64,000 nucleotides of DNA, taken from NCBI GenBank assembly GCA_965277595.1, contig CBDIDH010000001.1:372001-436000 (forward strand), written 5' to 3'. Under the pieces are notes generated by a model that was given only the letters and a program-made list of their open reading frames with translations, ran no database searches and was not told the origin of the DNA. Origin of the DNA: CBDIDH01 sp965277595. Lineage in GTDB: Bacteria > Planctomycetota > Planctomycetia > Isosphaerales > Isosphaeraceae. Position 1 is the stretch's first letter; every line of letters starts with the position of its first letter. Below are positions 53,314-61,787 of this stretch, in pieces. The position numbers were made by a program, and so were the translations under genes.

Positions 53314-54204
53314 TTAACGCGGTTCGGGACGAAGGAAGGCGATCAAGAGGCGGTTGACGCGGTCGGGTTCTTCAAGATGGACCCAGTGGGTCGCCTCGTC
53401 GAACGATTCGAGGCGGCCCTGGTCGCACCGGGCGAGCGCTGCGCGGGCGGCTGAGCCGAGGAGAAAGGCGTCTTTCTCGCCCCAGAGGATCAGGACGGGG
53501 AGTCGGAGGCGTGGGTCGGGCATCGTTGTCGGCCGGGCGCGGAGGGCGGCGCGGTACCAGTTGATCATGGACGTGAGCGCGCCCGGCTGTCGCCAGGAAG
53601 CGCGATAGCGGGCCAGTTCGTCATCGGAAAAGGTGCCGGGGCGGCTGGTCTTGCGGAGTGAGTCGGCGAGTGGTCGGCCGCCGAACCGGCTGAGACCTTT
53701 CTCGGGCAACCAGGGAAACTGAAAGGCGACGACGTACCAGCTTCGCAAGAGCTGCGCGGGGCGGGTCCAGAGGTTCCGGGTCAGGTATTCCGGGTGTGGG
53801 GCGTTGAGCACGGCAAGACGCTCGACCCGGTCGGGATGACGCAGCGCCAGCCACCAGGCGACAATCCCGCCCCAGTCGTGACCGATGATCGACGCCTTGG
53901 AACGGCCCGACGCCTCGATCAGGCCGACGATGTCGTCGGCAAGGGCGTCGAGCGTGTAATGGTCGATCCCTTTGGGCTTCTCGCTGAGGTTATAACCGCG
54001 CTGGTCGGGAGCGAGGACGCGGAATCCGGCCGAGGCGAGCGGGCCAATCTGGCGTCGCCAGCCGTACCAGAACTCGGGAAAGCCGTGGAGCAAAATGACA
54101 AGCGGTCCGTCTTCAGGACCGGCGCGGGCGACGTGGAGCGTCACGCCTCGACCGGGCATCGCGGCGAAATCGAGGGCAGGGGGCGGGGTCGCCGGAGTCT
54201 CCAT
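53314..54204 (-). CDS. Alpha/beta hydrolase (epoxide-hydrolase/haloalkane-dehalogenase-like)
   Basis: A 296-residue protein. The ATG at 54204 has AAGG about 6 nt upstream. HGFPEFWYGWRRQI at 40-53 provides the oxyanion loop. The nucleophile elbow GHDWGG has Asp 110, as in epoxide hydrolases and dehalogenases. A lid domain follows (about 140-215, with Trp residues near ARYRASWRQPGA). VLILWGEKDAF holds the third acid and ATHWVHLEEP the catalytic His. Tyr residues needed for epoxide activation may be in the lid but cannot be assigned. It is likely a cytoplasmic hydrolase of epoxides or related substrates. Confidence 0.85.
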   Translation of the reverse strand: METPATPPPALDFAAMPGRGVTLHVARAGPEDGPLVILLHGFPEFWYGWRRQIGPLASAGFRVLAPDQRGYNLSEKPKGIDHYTLDALADDIVGLIEASGRSKASIIGHDWGGIVAWWLALRHPDRVERLAVLNAPHPEYLTRNLWTRPAQLLRSWYVVAFQFPWLPEKGLSRFGGRPLADSLRKTSRPGTFSDDELARYRASWRQPGALTSMINWYRAALRARPTTMPDPRLRLPVLILWGEKDAFLLGSAARAALARCDQGRLESFDEATHWVHLEEPDRVNRLLIAFLRPEPR

Positions 54205-54374
54205 CGGTCGCCTTTTTTGATCCCTTGGTCCCGAGGCTCTTGATCTCGCGTGCAAACGTTCAATCAGTTCGTTTCGGTTCGTTTCGATTCGATTCCATTC
54301 GAAAGGAAGACGGTCGGCGACCAGAGTTCGGCCGTCGACCGTCGTGGACCTGGCGAAGTTACCCTAGCAGCTTA

Positions 54375-54797
54375 TTACCAGCGGCGGAAGGGGCGGAAGA
54401 GGCCGCCGCCTCGATAAACGTTGCGGTAGCCGCCGTAGTAGGGCGTCGCGCCCAGGCCGTAACTGCCGTAACCCGGAGCCACGACTCCATAAGCCGGGGC
54501 AACGCCGACACCGTAAGCCCCGACGCCAACCGGCGAGTAGCCCGAGTAGCCCGAGCTATAAACCGAGGTCAGTGGCGCCACGCCGTAGCTCCGAACGGCA
54601 CTGTAGCCGCTGTAATTCCCAACGCCGAGGCCGTACCCGCCGTAATTGCCAACCCCAAGGCCGTAGCCACCATAATTTCCAACGCCGTAGCCGCCGTAGT
54701 AGGGATTGCCAACCGAGATGGCAAGCTGAGCTTTGGCGTCGGAGGCCGTGCCAAGAGCAAGGGCACCCGCGAGGGCCAGTCCAAAGAGAGTACGCAT
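54375..54797 (-). CDS. Gly/Tyr-rich secreted repeat protein
   Basis: A 140-residue protein. The ATG at 54797 (AGGAG upstream) opens a clear signal peptide (MRTLFGLALAGALALGTASD) ending near AKAQ. The mature part is Gly and Tyr repeats: GVGNYGGYGLG units, then a segment with SYGVAPLTSVYSSGYSGYSP and a final YGGYRNVYRGGGLFRPFRRW. Low complexity, aromatic and Gly-rich, it may be a structural or aggregating extracellular protein. The repeats are near-identical at DNA level. Function is unknown. Confidence 0.75.
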   Translation of the reverse strand: MRTLFGLALAGALALGTASDAKAQLAISVGNPYYGGYGVGNYGGYGLGVGNYGGYGLGVGNYSGYSAVRSYGVAPLTSVYSSGYSGYSPVGVGAYGVGVAPAYGVVAPGYGSYGLGATPYYGGYRNVYRGGGLFRPFRRW

Positions 54798-54910
54798 GGG
54801 GAAAACTCCTGGGTGTTTGAAGGCGAACGTGAGAGCAAGTCCCGCTGAACCGCCAAGGGGATGCCTCGGCATTACGATGATAGGATACGCTCGCAAACGT
54901 TATACCGATT

Positions 54911-55816
54911 TCAAGGATCTTCATGAGGGTTGAGTGGAGCCGAGGCGCCATGCCAGAGGAGCCAGGCCGATGGCCCGAGGACAAGGAGTGTCCCCACGAA
55001 CGAACTGATCGGAAGCGAGCGTTGCCAGATCGCAACGTCAAGGCCCAGGCCGAAGACAACCTGTGTTAGCGCGAGGACCGAGATCCGCGTGGGTGGCCCC
55101 GAGGCATAGGCGCGCGTCAAAAAAAGCTGGCCGACGGTGCCCGAGATCGCCACGCCAAGAAGCATCCAGAGCGTCTCGGCCGACGGAACGGCGTGAGGGC
55201 CGAATCGCGAAAGGCCGCCAGATGCGGGACCTCGAACGAGATACCAGGCGCCGAGGATCAGGCTGGCGACGCCGGCGAAGTGGGCGACAACCGCTCGGGC
55301 GTCGACCCCGCGGAGCCGGTGCAGGCCGAGCATCGCCACGGCGGCGAAGACGGCGGCCGTCAACGCCACGACCGCAGCAAATCGATCGCCCGACTCCAGA
55401 TGCGGCCGGCCAATTAACGCCACGCCAGCCACGCCGCAGAGTACTCGCACGATATCACCCGACGGCGGCAGGCGGCGAAGGCCGATCCACGACAGGACAA
55501 CGATCCAGAGAGGATAGGTGTTCGTCAGCGTGAGCACATCGCCCAGCGGCAGACGGGTCAGGGCGTAAAAGGCACCGACGAGGCTGAGCGTTCCCGAAAG
55601 ACTGCGCACCCAGAGCGTCTTCGGCCGCCAGACGACCAGTTCGGCGCCCGAGGCAAGGGCCACGACCGCCGACGACCCGAACATGAAGACCGCGCGAACC
55701 AGGGCAATCGTCAGCCAGTCGCACCGAGACCCCAGCGCGTGCGTCAAGGCCCCCATGACCGCAAACGACAACGCGGCCGAGAGTATCGAGACGACGGCGA
55801 ATGGCGGAACGCTCAT
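54911..55816 (-). CDS. EamA/DMT-superfamily transporter
   Basis: A 301-residue protein with ten hydrophobic segments, the expected number for EamA transporters, arranged as two repeats of five. Typical features are GSRCDWLTIALVRAVFMFG in helix 2, LTRLPLGDVLTLTNTYPLW in the helix 3-4 loop region, and the second-repeat match GQLFLTRAYASGPPTRISVL. It probably exports a small metabolite across the inner membrane; substrate unknown. The start at 55816 is the first Met of the hydrophobic region. The palindrome cluster begins about 260 bases upstream. Confidence 0.85.
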   Translation of the reverse strand: MSVPPFAVVSILSAALSFAVMGALTHALGSRCDWLTIALVRAVFMFGSSAVVALASGAELVVWRPKTLWVRSLSGTLSLVGAFYALTRLPLGDVLTLTNTYPLWIVVLSWIGLRRLPPSGDIVRVLCGVAGVALIGRPHLESGDRFAAVVALTAAVFAAVAMLGLHRLRGVDARAVVAHFAGVASLILGAWYLVRGPASGGLSRFGPHAVPSAETLWMLLGVAISGTVGQLFLTRAYASGPPTRISVLALTQVVFGLGLDVAIWQRSLPISSFVGTLLVLGPSAWLLWHGASAPLNPHEDP

Positions 55817-56074
55817 CGTCCTATCCTAGTCGATCGCTCGGCGTGGGAGGAGTCTGGAGCGCGGGCACAGAAATTTCCCGGACAGTGTTGACCAATCGGC
55901 GTCAAGGTCGTCGCCTGTGCCTTCGTGATCGAGCTAACGTTCCTCAAGGGATGCCATCGACTCGCCCCATACGCGGCGAAAAGCCTTCTCTCGTATTGAT
56001 TTGAGATACAATCGGTTTGATTGGGGCGGCTGGAGCGACCGAGGGAAAACCTGGCTTCGTTTGCTGGATACGTT

Positions 56075-56750
56075 GTGTCGCGCGGCGCGACACGACGTCG
56101 GGGGCCTGGCTTCGTTGGATCGGGGAACGGGCCGAGGATCGCGTCTCGAATTCCCGGACGATGACCAAGGATCGAATGAGGGAATTTCATCGAAGTGTTT
56201 CTGTTGATCGGCGTTAGGTCAACAGTCCTTGGCCCCTGGTCCCTGGTCATCGTGCCGCGAAGGGGTGCCCAGCGTGAAATCAGGTGTCGCGCCGCGCGAC
56301 ACGAGGAAACACTGGCTTCGTTTTTGGTTTGAGGTGTCGCGCGGCGCGACACAGTCGGGATCAAAAGAGCGTGCCAGGGCGAGGTGTCGCGCGGCGCGAC
56401 ATGTCGGAACGCTGGCTTCGTTTCGTCAAAGCGGGGGTCGCGCGGCGTGAGAGGTCGGGATTCGGGCTCAAGGTGTCGCGCCGCGCGACACGAGGAAACA
56501 CTGGCTTCGTTTTTGGTTTGAGGTGTCGCGCGGCGCGACACAGTCGGGATCAAAAGAGCGTGCCAGGGCGAGGTGTCGCGCGGCGCGACACCTCGGAACG
56601 CTGGCTTCGTTTCGTCAGGCAGGGGTAAGAGGCGGCGCGACACCCTGGAGTTCTGGGTCAAGGTGTCGCGCGGCGCGACGGGTCGGGGCATGGGTTTTGT
56701 TCCGTCTCCATTCACATTCACATTCACATTCAGGTGTCGCGCGGCGCGAC
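56075..56750. repeat. Cluster of 19-nt palindromes, GTGTCGCGCNGCGCGACAC
   Basis: Palindromes lie at 56075, 56284, 56334, 56384, 56473, 56523, 56573, 56663 and 56734 (each 17-19 nt), and degenerate copies at 56435 and 56624. The centre base is G in most and C at 56284 and 56473. Spacings run 50, 50, 51, 38 and then 50, 50, 51, 39. Short CTGGCTTCGTT tags recur between them. Not a CRISPR: the spacer content is itself repeated. A binding site for a dimeric protein, a REP-like element or a methylation target are all possible. Confidence 0.85.
56283..56625. repeat. 189-bp tandem duplication within the palindrome cluster
   Basis: Bases from about 56283 recur 189 bases later from about 56472. The first 150 bases of each copy are nearly identical, including the inter-palindrome spacers. 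Each unit holds four palindromes. Confidence 0.85.
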
Positions 56751-56986
56751 GCTTTGCCGTCCGGCGCGCGGCTTGATTCCGAAGCGACCATAAAGAGAGG
56801 ATCGAGCGGAGGCGGAAAATCGTTCTGGGATTCGGTTCGTGGGAAAGGCCAATCCATTTGGCTCTTTGTCTAAGAAGGAAACGATGCGGAAGGGCGAGGC
56901 TTGGGGCTTTTCTCGACGGGCGTCATGGAGTCTACTGGTAGGAGATGGTGACAGGGAACCGAACGCGGGGCGGGGAACGCAAGACG

Positions 56987-58660
56987 ATGGCGCAGCAGTA
57001 TATCTTCACAATCGAAAATCTGTCCAAGGCGTACGCCAAAAAAGAAGTTCTCAAAGGGATCTGGCTCTCGTTTTACCCGGGGGCGAAGATCGGCGTCCTC
57101 GGCGGCAATGGGTCGGGAAAAAGCACCCTGCTCAAGATCATGGCGGGGGTCGACAAGGATTTTCTGGGCACCGCGAGACCGGCGCCGGGAATCTCAATTG
57201 GCTATCTTGCGCAAGAACCTGCGCTCAATCCGGCCAAGACGGTGCTCGGCAACGTGGAAGAAGCCGTGGCGCCGGTCCGGGCCTTGCTCGATCGGTTCGA
57301 CCAGATCAACGCGAGGCTCGGCGAGCCAATCGACGCCGATGAGATGGACAAGCTGCTTGAAGAACAGGGGAAGGTTCAGGACGCGATCGAGGCGGCGCAG
57401 GGGTGGGATCTCGACCGCAGACTGGAAATCGCCATGGACGCGATGCGGTTGCCGCCCGGAGACGCCGACGTCGCCACGCTTTCCGGCGGCGAGCAACGTC
57501 GGGTCGCGCTCTGCAAGATCCTCCTGGAAAAACACGATATCCTCCTGCTCGACGAACCGACGAACCACCTTGACGCCGAGAGCGTCGCCTGGCTCGAACG
57601 GCACCTGCACGAGTACCCGGGGACCGTGGTCGCCGTGACCCACGACCGCTATTTTCTCGACAACGTCGCCGGCTGGATTCTTGAGCTGGACCGAGGTCAG
57701 GGGATTCCCTGGCAGGGGAATTATTCATCCTGGCTCGAACAAAAACAGGAACGTCTGGCCAAGGAAGAGAAGCAGGAAAGCAGCCGACGAAAAACCCTGG
57801 CCCGCGAGCTGGAGTGGGTCAGGATGGCCCCGCGCGCCCGGGTCGCCAAGAACCGGGCACGACTTCAACGCTATGAACAACTCGCCAACCAGGACGTCGA
57901 GAAGCGCGACGAGGCGATCGTCTTGCAAATTCCCCCCGGCCCGCACCTCGGCGACCTTGTGGTCGAGGCCGTGAATGTCAAGAAGGGGTACGGCGACCGA
58001 CTCCTCGTCGATGAGATGAGCTTTCGCCTGCCTCCTGGCGGGATCATCGGGGTGATTGGCCCCAATGGTGTCGGCAAGACGACCCTCTTTCGGATGATCG
58101 TCGGTCAGGAAACGCCCGACGGCGGCAAGCTCCGCGTCGGCGAGACGGTCGTGGCCTCGTATGTCGACCAGAGCCGGGACACGCTGAACGCCGAGAACAC
58201 CGTCTTTCAGGAGATCAGCGGCGGCCTGGATAATGTGGTCCTGGGCAAGCGAAAAGTCCCTTCGCGGGCTTATGTCGCCCAGTTCAATTTCAAGGGACCG
58301 GATCAGGAAAAGAAGGTCGGCAATCTCTCTGGCGGCGAGCGGAACCGGGTCCACCTGGCCAAGCTCCTCAAGAGCGGCGGCAACCTCCTGCTGCTCGACG
58401 AGCCGACGAATGACCTGGATGTCGATATGCTCAGAGCCCTGGAAGACGCAATCGTTGACTTCGGCGGCTGCGCGGTGGTGATCAGCCACGACCGCTGGTT
58501 TCTTGACCGGATCGCCACGCATATCCTTGCCTTTGAAGGCGATAGCCGGGTCGTCTGGTGCGACGGCAACTATCAGGTTTACGAAGCCCAGCGCCACGAG
58601 CGCCTGGGAACCGACGCCGATCAGCCGCATCGGATCAAGTACCGGTCCTTGACCCGGTGA
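56987..58660 (+). CDS. ettA: Energy-dependent translational throttle protein EttA (ABC-F)
   Basis: A 557-residue protein, the usual EttA length. The ATG at 56987 starts MAQQYIFTIENLSKAY. It has two ABC domains: Walker A GGNGSGKST and LSGGEQRRVAL in the first, GPNGVGKTT and LSGGERNRVHLAK in the second, each followed by DEPTNHL or DEPTNDL. The linker region with ARVAKNRARLQRYEQL contacts the ribosome in EttA. The C-terminus PHRIKYRSLTR is the EttA signature. It gates early translation according to ATP level. Its stop overlaps the start of the downstream gene (GTGA). Confidence 0.93.
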   Translation: MAQQYIFTIENLSKAYAKKEVLKGIWLSFYPGAKIGVLGGNGSGKSTLLKIMAGVDKDFLGTARPAPGISIGYLAQEPALNPAKTVLGNVEEAVAPVRALLDRFDQINARLGEPIDADEMDKLLEEQGKVQDAIEAAQGWDLDRRLEIAMDAMRLPPGDADVATLSGGEQRRVALCKILLEKHDILLLDEPTNHLDAESVAWLERHLHEYPGTVVAVTHDRYFLDNVAGWILELDRGQGIPWQGNYSSWLEQKQERLAKEEKQESSRRKTLARELEWVRMAPRARVAKNRARLQRYEQLANQDVEKRDEAIVLQIPPGPHLGDLVVEAVNVKKGYGDRLLVDEMSFRLPPGGIIGVIGPNGVGKTTLFRMIVGQETPDGGKLRVGETVVASYVDQSRDTLNAENTVFQEISGGLDNVVLGKRKVPSRAYVAQFNFKGPDQEKKVGNLSGGERNRVHLAKLLKSGGNLLLLDEPTNDLDVDMLRALEDAIVDFGGCAVVISHDRWFLDRIATHILAFEGDSRVVWCDGNYQVYEAQRHERLGTDADQPHRIKYRSLTR

Positions 58661-59613
58661 ACAACAAGACGGCCGACACCGACCGGATCGATCAGGAACG
58701 CCTGGATGGCTTTGACCGACTTCTTGCCGAGGCCGACGCGAAGAAGGCGAAGGTCCCGGTGGTCGCGGCCGGTGGAGACGACCCCGGCTTGCTTGTCGCC
58801 CTGCGGGTCGCGGCGAGTCGAGGCTGGGTGGAACCGACGATCGTCGGCCCGGAACGGCTCGTCGTCGAGGCGGGCATCGAGACGGGGGTCAACCTCGGTC
58901 GATTCCGGGTCATTGACGCCGAGCCCGCCGACGTCGCCGAGTGTGCCGTGGCGGAGGTGAAGCAAGGACGCGCCGAGATCCTGATCAAGGGGCGGGTCAA
59001 ATCGCCCGACCTGATCCGGGCGGTCTGCCATCCGGGCGATGGAATACGCGACGGCAGGGTTATCGGTCAGGTCGTCTTGATGGAGATTCCTCGCGACGGC
59101 AGGCGGTTCCTGCTGACCGACACGGGTGTCAACGTCCGGCCGACCCTCACGCAAAAGGCCGACCTCTTGCAGAGCGCCGCGGGCGTGGCGCACGCCTTGG
59201 GGGTCGACCGGCCGCTCGTCGCCGTGATGGCGGCGACCGAATCGATCAACGTATCGATGCACGAAACGCTTGACGCCGCGGCGCTTCAGTCGCGGAACCA
59301 GGCGGGCGATTTTCCCGACTGCATCGTCGAGGGGCCACTCTCGTTTGACCTCGCCTATGCCCCCGACGCCGCCGAGAAGAAGCGGATTACCGGCCAGGTC
59401 GCCGGCTCGGCCGACCTGATGCTCTTCGCCGACCTGCTCTCGGCCAACCTCACGGTCAAGGCAATCATGTACACGTCCGATTGCCGCTATGGCGGTCTCT
59501 TACTCGGCACAACGCATCCCGTTGCCTTTATGTCTCGGTCTGACAACGCGGCTACCCGGCTCCATTCGATCGCCCTGGCGCTTCGGATGTTTGCCCGCAA
59601 GGCGGCACGCTGA
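58657..59613 (+). CDS. Phosphate acetyl/butyryltransferase family protein
   Basis: A 318-residue protein. The GTG start at 58657 overlaps the ettA stop as GTGA. The family fold is visible from KVPVVAAGGDDPGLLVALRVA (about 30-50) through RAEILIKGRVKSPDLIRAV near 110, RFLLTDTGVNVRPTLTQKADLL near 150, and the C-terminal phosphate-binding region RITGQVAGSADLMLFADLLS and PVAFMSRSDNAATRLHSIAL. It matches the Ptb/Pta group, which moves acyl groups between CoA and phosphate. No butyrate kinase is adjacent. Co-translation with EttA is unusual. Confidence 0.85.
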   Translation: MNNKTADTDRIDQERLDGFDRLLAEADAKKAKVPVVAAGGDDPGLLVALRVAASRGWVEPTIVGPERLVVEAGIETGVNLGRFRVIDAEPADVAECAVAEVKQGRAEILIKGRVKSPDLIRAVCHPGDGIRDGRVIGQVVLMEIPRDGRRFLLTDTGVNVRPTLTQKADLLQSAAGVAHALGVDRPLVAVMAATESINVSMHETLDAAALQSRNQAGDFPDCIVEGPLSFDLAYAPDAAEKKRITGQVAGSADLMLFADLLSANLTVKAIMYTSDCRYGGLLLGTTHPVAFMSRSDNAATRLHSIALALRMFARKAAR

Positions 59614-59698
59614 GTCAAGCCGGACCAGGTTCGTCGGCGGTCTTGAAGATTTACAGGGTGTCGGAGTTCAGGACCTGGCGGCCGGAACGGGGACAATC

Positions 59699-61738
59699 AT
59701 GGCAAAACGCGTGGCAAAATGGATTCTGGGGTTCGTCATCCTGTCCTTGATCGGCGGATGGACGCGGAGGGACGAGGCGGCACCCGAGACCTTTGCAAAG
59801 GGACTGGGCGCGTGGCATCCGAAGGAGGGAGCCTGGACCGTCCGCGATGGGCGGGCGATGGCCGAAGCGGGCTTCTCGATGCTGATTCGAGGCGCCGAGA
59901 CGTTAAAGGATGTCGAGGTCTCGGCCGACGTCGCCTATCTCTCCGACGAACCCCATGCCGCCGCGGGCCTGGCCTTCCGCCTGGGCGACGACGCGACCGG
60001 TTACGCGGCCGGTTATCGCGAGGTGGAGAAGGGGGTTGACCCGAAGCTAGGCCCCTGGGAAAGGCCGGTCGTTCAGCTCTTTCGAATCGATCGCGACGGC
60101 TGGAAATTGCTTCAGGAATCGAAGATCGAAGGGGCGAGGTCGGGCAAGCTCAGGCGGCTCAAAATCGTCGGACGAGGACCGGAAATCTGGGTCTTTGATG
60201 AGGATATGAAAACCCCAGTTCTCAAGGAGTTCGACAATACGTATGATCGCCCCGGGCTGGTCGGGCTCTGGAAAGATCATCAAGGAACGGGGCTCTTTGA
60301 TAACGCGAAGGTTTCTCAAGGCGCTGTGGAAGGGCAAACGTCGCCGTCGCGGACAGACTGGTCGTGGGTCCGAGGAGCCGTGTACGTGAGGTCAAACGCG
60401 GTGAACGCAGTCCAGATGTGGCACGATTACTGGGCGCATACCGACGTGATCGATCGAGAACTCAACGATGCGTCAATCTATGGTTTTAACATGGTGCAAG
60501 TTTATGTACACTGGATTGTCTGGGATCGGCACGGCGAGGAGTATTTGAAGCGCGTTGATGATTTTCTGGTTCGCGCGGATCGGGCCGGACTCAAGGTCAA
60601 CCTGATCATGTGGGACGATTGCGGGCATGTCGAGCCATCCTTGACGATTGCCGATCCGGTGCCGGGTCGGCATAACTCTCAGATGATGCCCAATCCATCG
60701 CATCGAATCCGCGACAGTGACGCCGAGATGATGGAACACAAGGAGCGATTTCGAAGTTATGTGGAAGGCTTTGCCAGCCGGTTCAAGGACGATCCGAGGG
60801 TCGCCTTCTGGCAGATTTACAATGAAGGAATGGGTCCCAAGGAAGCGTATCGACAGGGGGTCGGCGACGCCAACCTGAACCGACTGATGGACTGGACGCG
60901 CGGCTGGATGAAAGAAATCGGGGTCAAGGCCCCCTTGACGGCGACGGGCGGGGCCTTTTACGGACCGAAGTATGCTGACTTTCCGACCTATCATTCGTAT
61001 ACGATGACCTCTCAGCCGTTACCTAACGCGGACGGCGGCCCCGAACACCTTTGCACCGAGACGCTCAATCGACCTGGCTCGACTATCGAGACATGCCTGC
61101 GCGATCTCGCGGGGAAGAAGAACGGGTTTGTCGTCTGGGAATTGATGATCGGCCGGGATAACTGCCGGTTCCCCTGGGGCCACGCCGATGGTCTCGATGA
61201 GCCGAAGGCACCGTTTCATGGGGTGATTTACCCGGATGGACACCCCTGGGATGTCGGCGAGATCAGGGCCTTGCTGGGCGATTCCAGATACGACGCGTTG
61301 AGGCCGAAACTCTTTCAGGTCGAATACTTCGACGGCGTTTTTCAGACCTTGAAAAAGACGTCCGTCACCCCAACAATCGATTTTGAACTCGGAGACGAGC
61401 CAGGAACAGGCTCGCCCGATGCCTCGGCGGGCCTGGACAAGGATCATTTTTCCATCCGATGGACGGGTCGATTGACTGCACCGATTTCGGGTGCTTATAT
61501 CATCACATCCGAGACCGATGGCGCGATCTCGGTCTGGCTGGACTCGAAGAAGGTGATCCAGAAGGACGACCATCAACGCCGAGAAGTTCTCGGGACGGCG
61601 GATCTGATCGGCGGCGAGTCGAAAAGCCTTCGAGTCGATTATGCGCATCGAGCCGGCCCGGCGAGTGCTCATCTTTTCTGGACCGGACCGGGTTTGAAGA
61701 GGCAGGCATTGCGGCTAGCGGAAAAGACAGACAAATAA
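59699..61738 (+). CDS. Secreted glycoside hydrolase with N-terminal jelly-roll and C-terminal PA14 domain
   Basis: A 679-residue protein. The ATG at 59699 has GGGGAC upstream and opens a signal peptide (AKWILGFVILSLIGG). Residues about 30-200 are a LamG/3-keto-disaccharide-hydrolase-like jelly roll (DVEVSADVAYLSDEPHAAAG, GLVGLWKDHQGTGLFDNAKV). A TIM barrel (about 220-510) follows: YGFNMVQVYVHWIVWDRHG, FWQIYNEGMG with the likely acid Glu, and GFVVWELMIGRDN with the likely nucleophile Glu. A PA14-type module (about 540-670, FSIRWTGRLTAPISGAYIIT) ends it. A retaining glycosidase acting outside the cytoplasm is likely; the substrate is unknown. Confidence 0.82.
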   Translation: MAKRVAKWILGFVILSLIGGWTRRDEAAPETFAKGLGAWHPKEGAWTVRDGRAMAEAGFSMLIRGAETLKDVEVSADVAYLSDEPHAAAGLAFRLGDDATGYAAGYREVEKGVDPKLGPWERPVVQLFRIDRDGWKLLQESKIEGARSGKLRRLKIVGRGPEIWVFDEDMKTPVLKEFDNTYDRPGLVGLWKDHQGTGLFDNAKVSQGAVEGQTSPSRTDWSWVRGAVYVRSNAVNAVQMWHDYWAHTDVIDRELNDASIYGFNMVQVYVHWIVWDRHGEEYLKRVDDFLVRADRAGLKVNLIMWDDCGHVEPSLTIADPVPGRHNSQMMPNPSHRIRDSDAEMMEHKERFRSYVEGFASRFKDDPRVAFWQIYNEGMGPKEAYRQGVGDANLNRLMDWTRGWMKEIGVKAPLTATGGAFYGPKYADFPTYHSYTMTSQPLPNADGGPEHLCTETLNRPGSTIETCLRDLAGKKNGFVVWELMIGRDNCRFPWGHADGLDEPKAPFHGVIYPDGHPWDVGEIRALLGDSRYDALRPKLFQVEYFDGVFQTLKKTSVTPTIDFELGDEPGTGSPDASAGLDKDHFSIRWTGRLTAPISGAYIITSETDGAISVWLDSKKVIQKDDHQRREVLGTADLIGGESKSLRVDYAHRAGPASAHLFWTGPGLKRQALRLAEKTDK

Positions 61739-61787
61739 ATTAACGATCCATTATATAATTTGCGAGAACGCGAATGAGGAAGGGGCG

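Larger units (their letters stand above)
55817..56986. other. Long intergenic region holding the palindrome cluster
   Basis: 1170 bases between a minus-strand transporter and EttA. Apparent open frames in both strands are produced by the palindromes and change protein sequence with frame. It also contains four heptads at 56225-56252 (GTCCTTG, GCCCCTG, GTCCCTG, GTCATCG) and four ATTCAC hexamers at about 56709-56732. The right part should hold the ettA promoter. Confidence 0.7.

Noticed and set aside
56284..56642. CRISPR-like array: 19-nt repeats with 31-nt spacers
   Set aside because: The spacers are repeated with the block duplication, one spacer is only 19 nt, repeats are short perfect palindromes, and there are no cas genes.
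55813..56727. 304-codon minus frame through the palindrome cluster
   Set aside because: Its repeated peptides arise from the palindromes, which read open in several frames; no RBS or motif.
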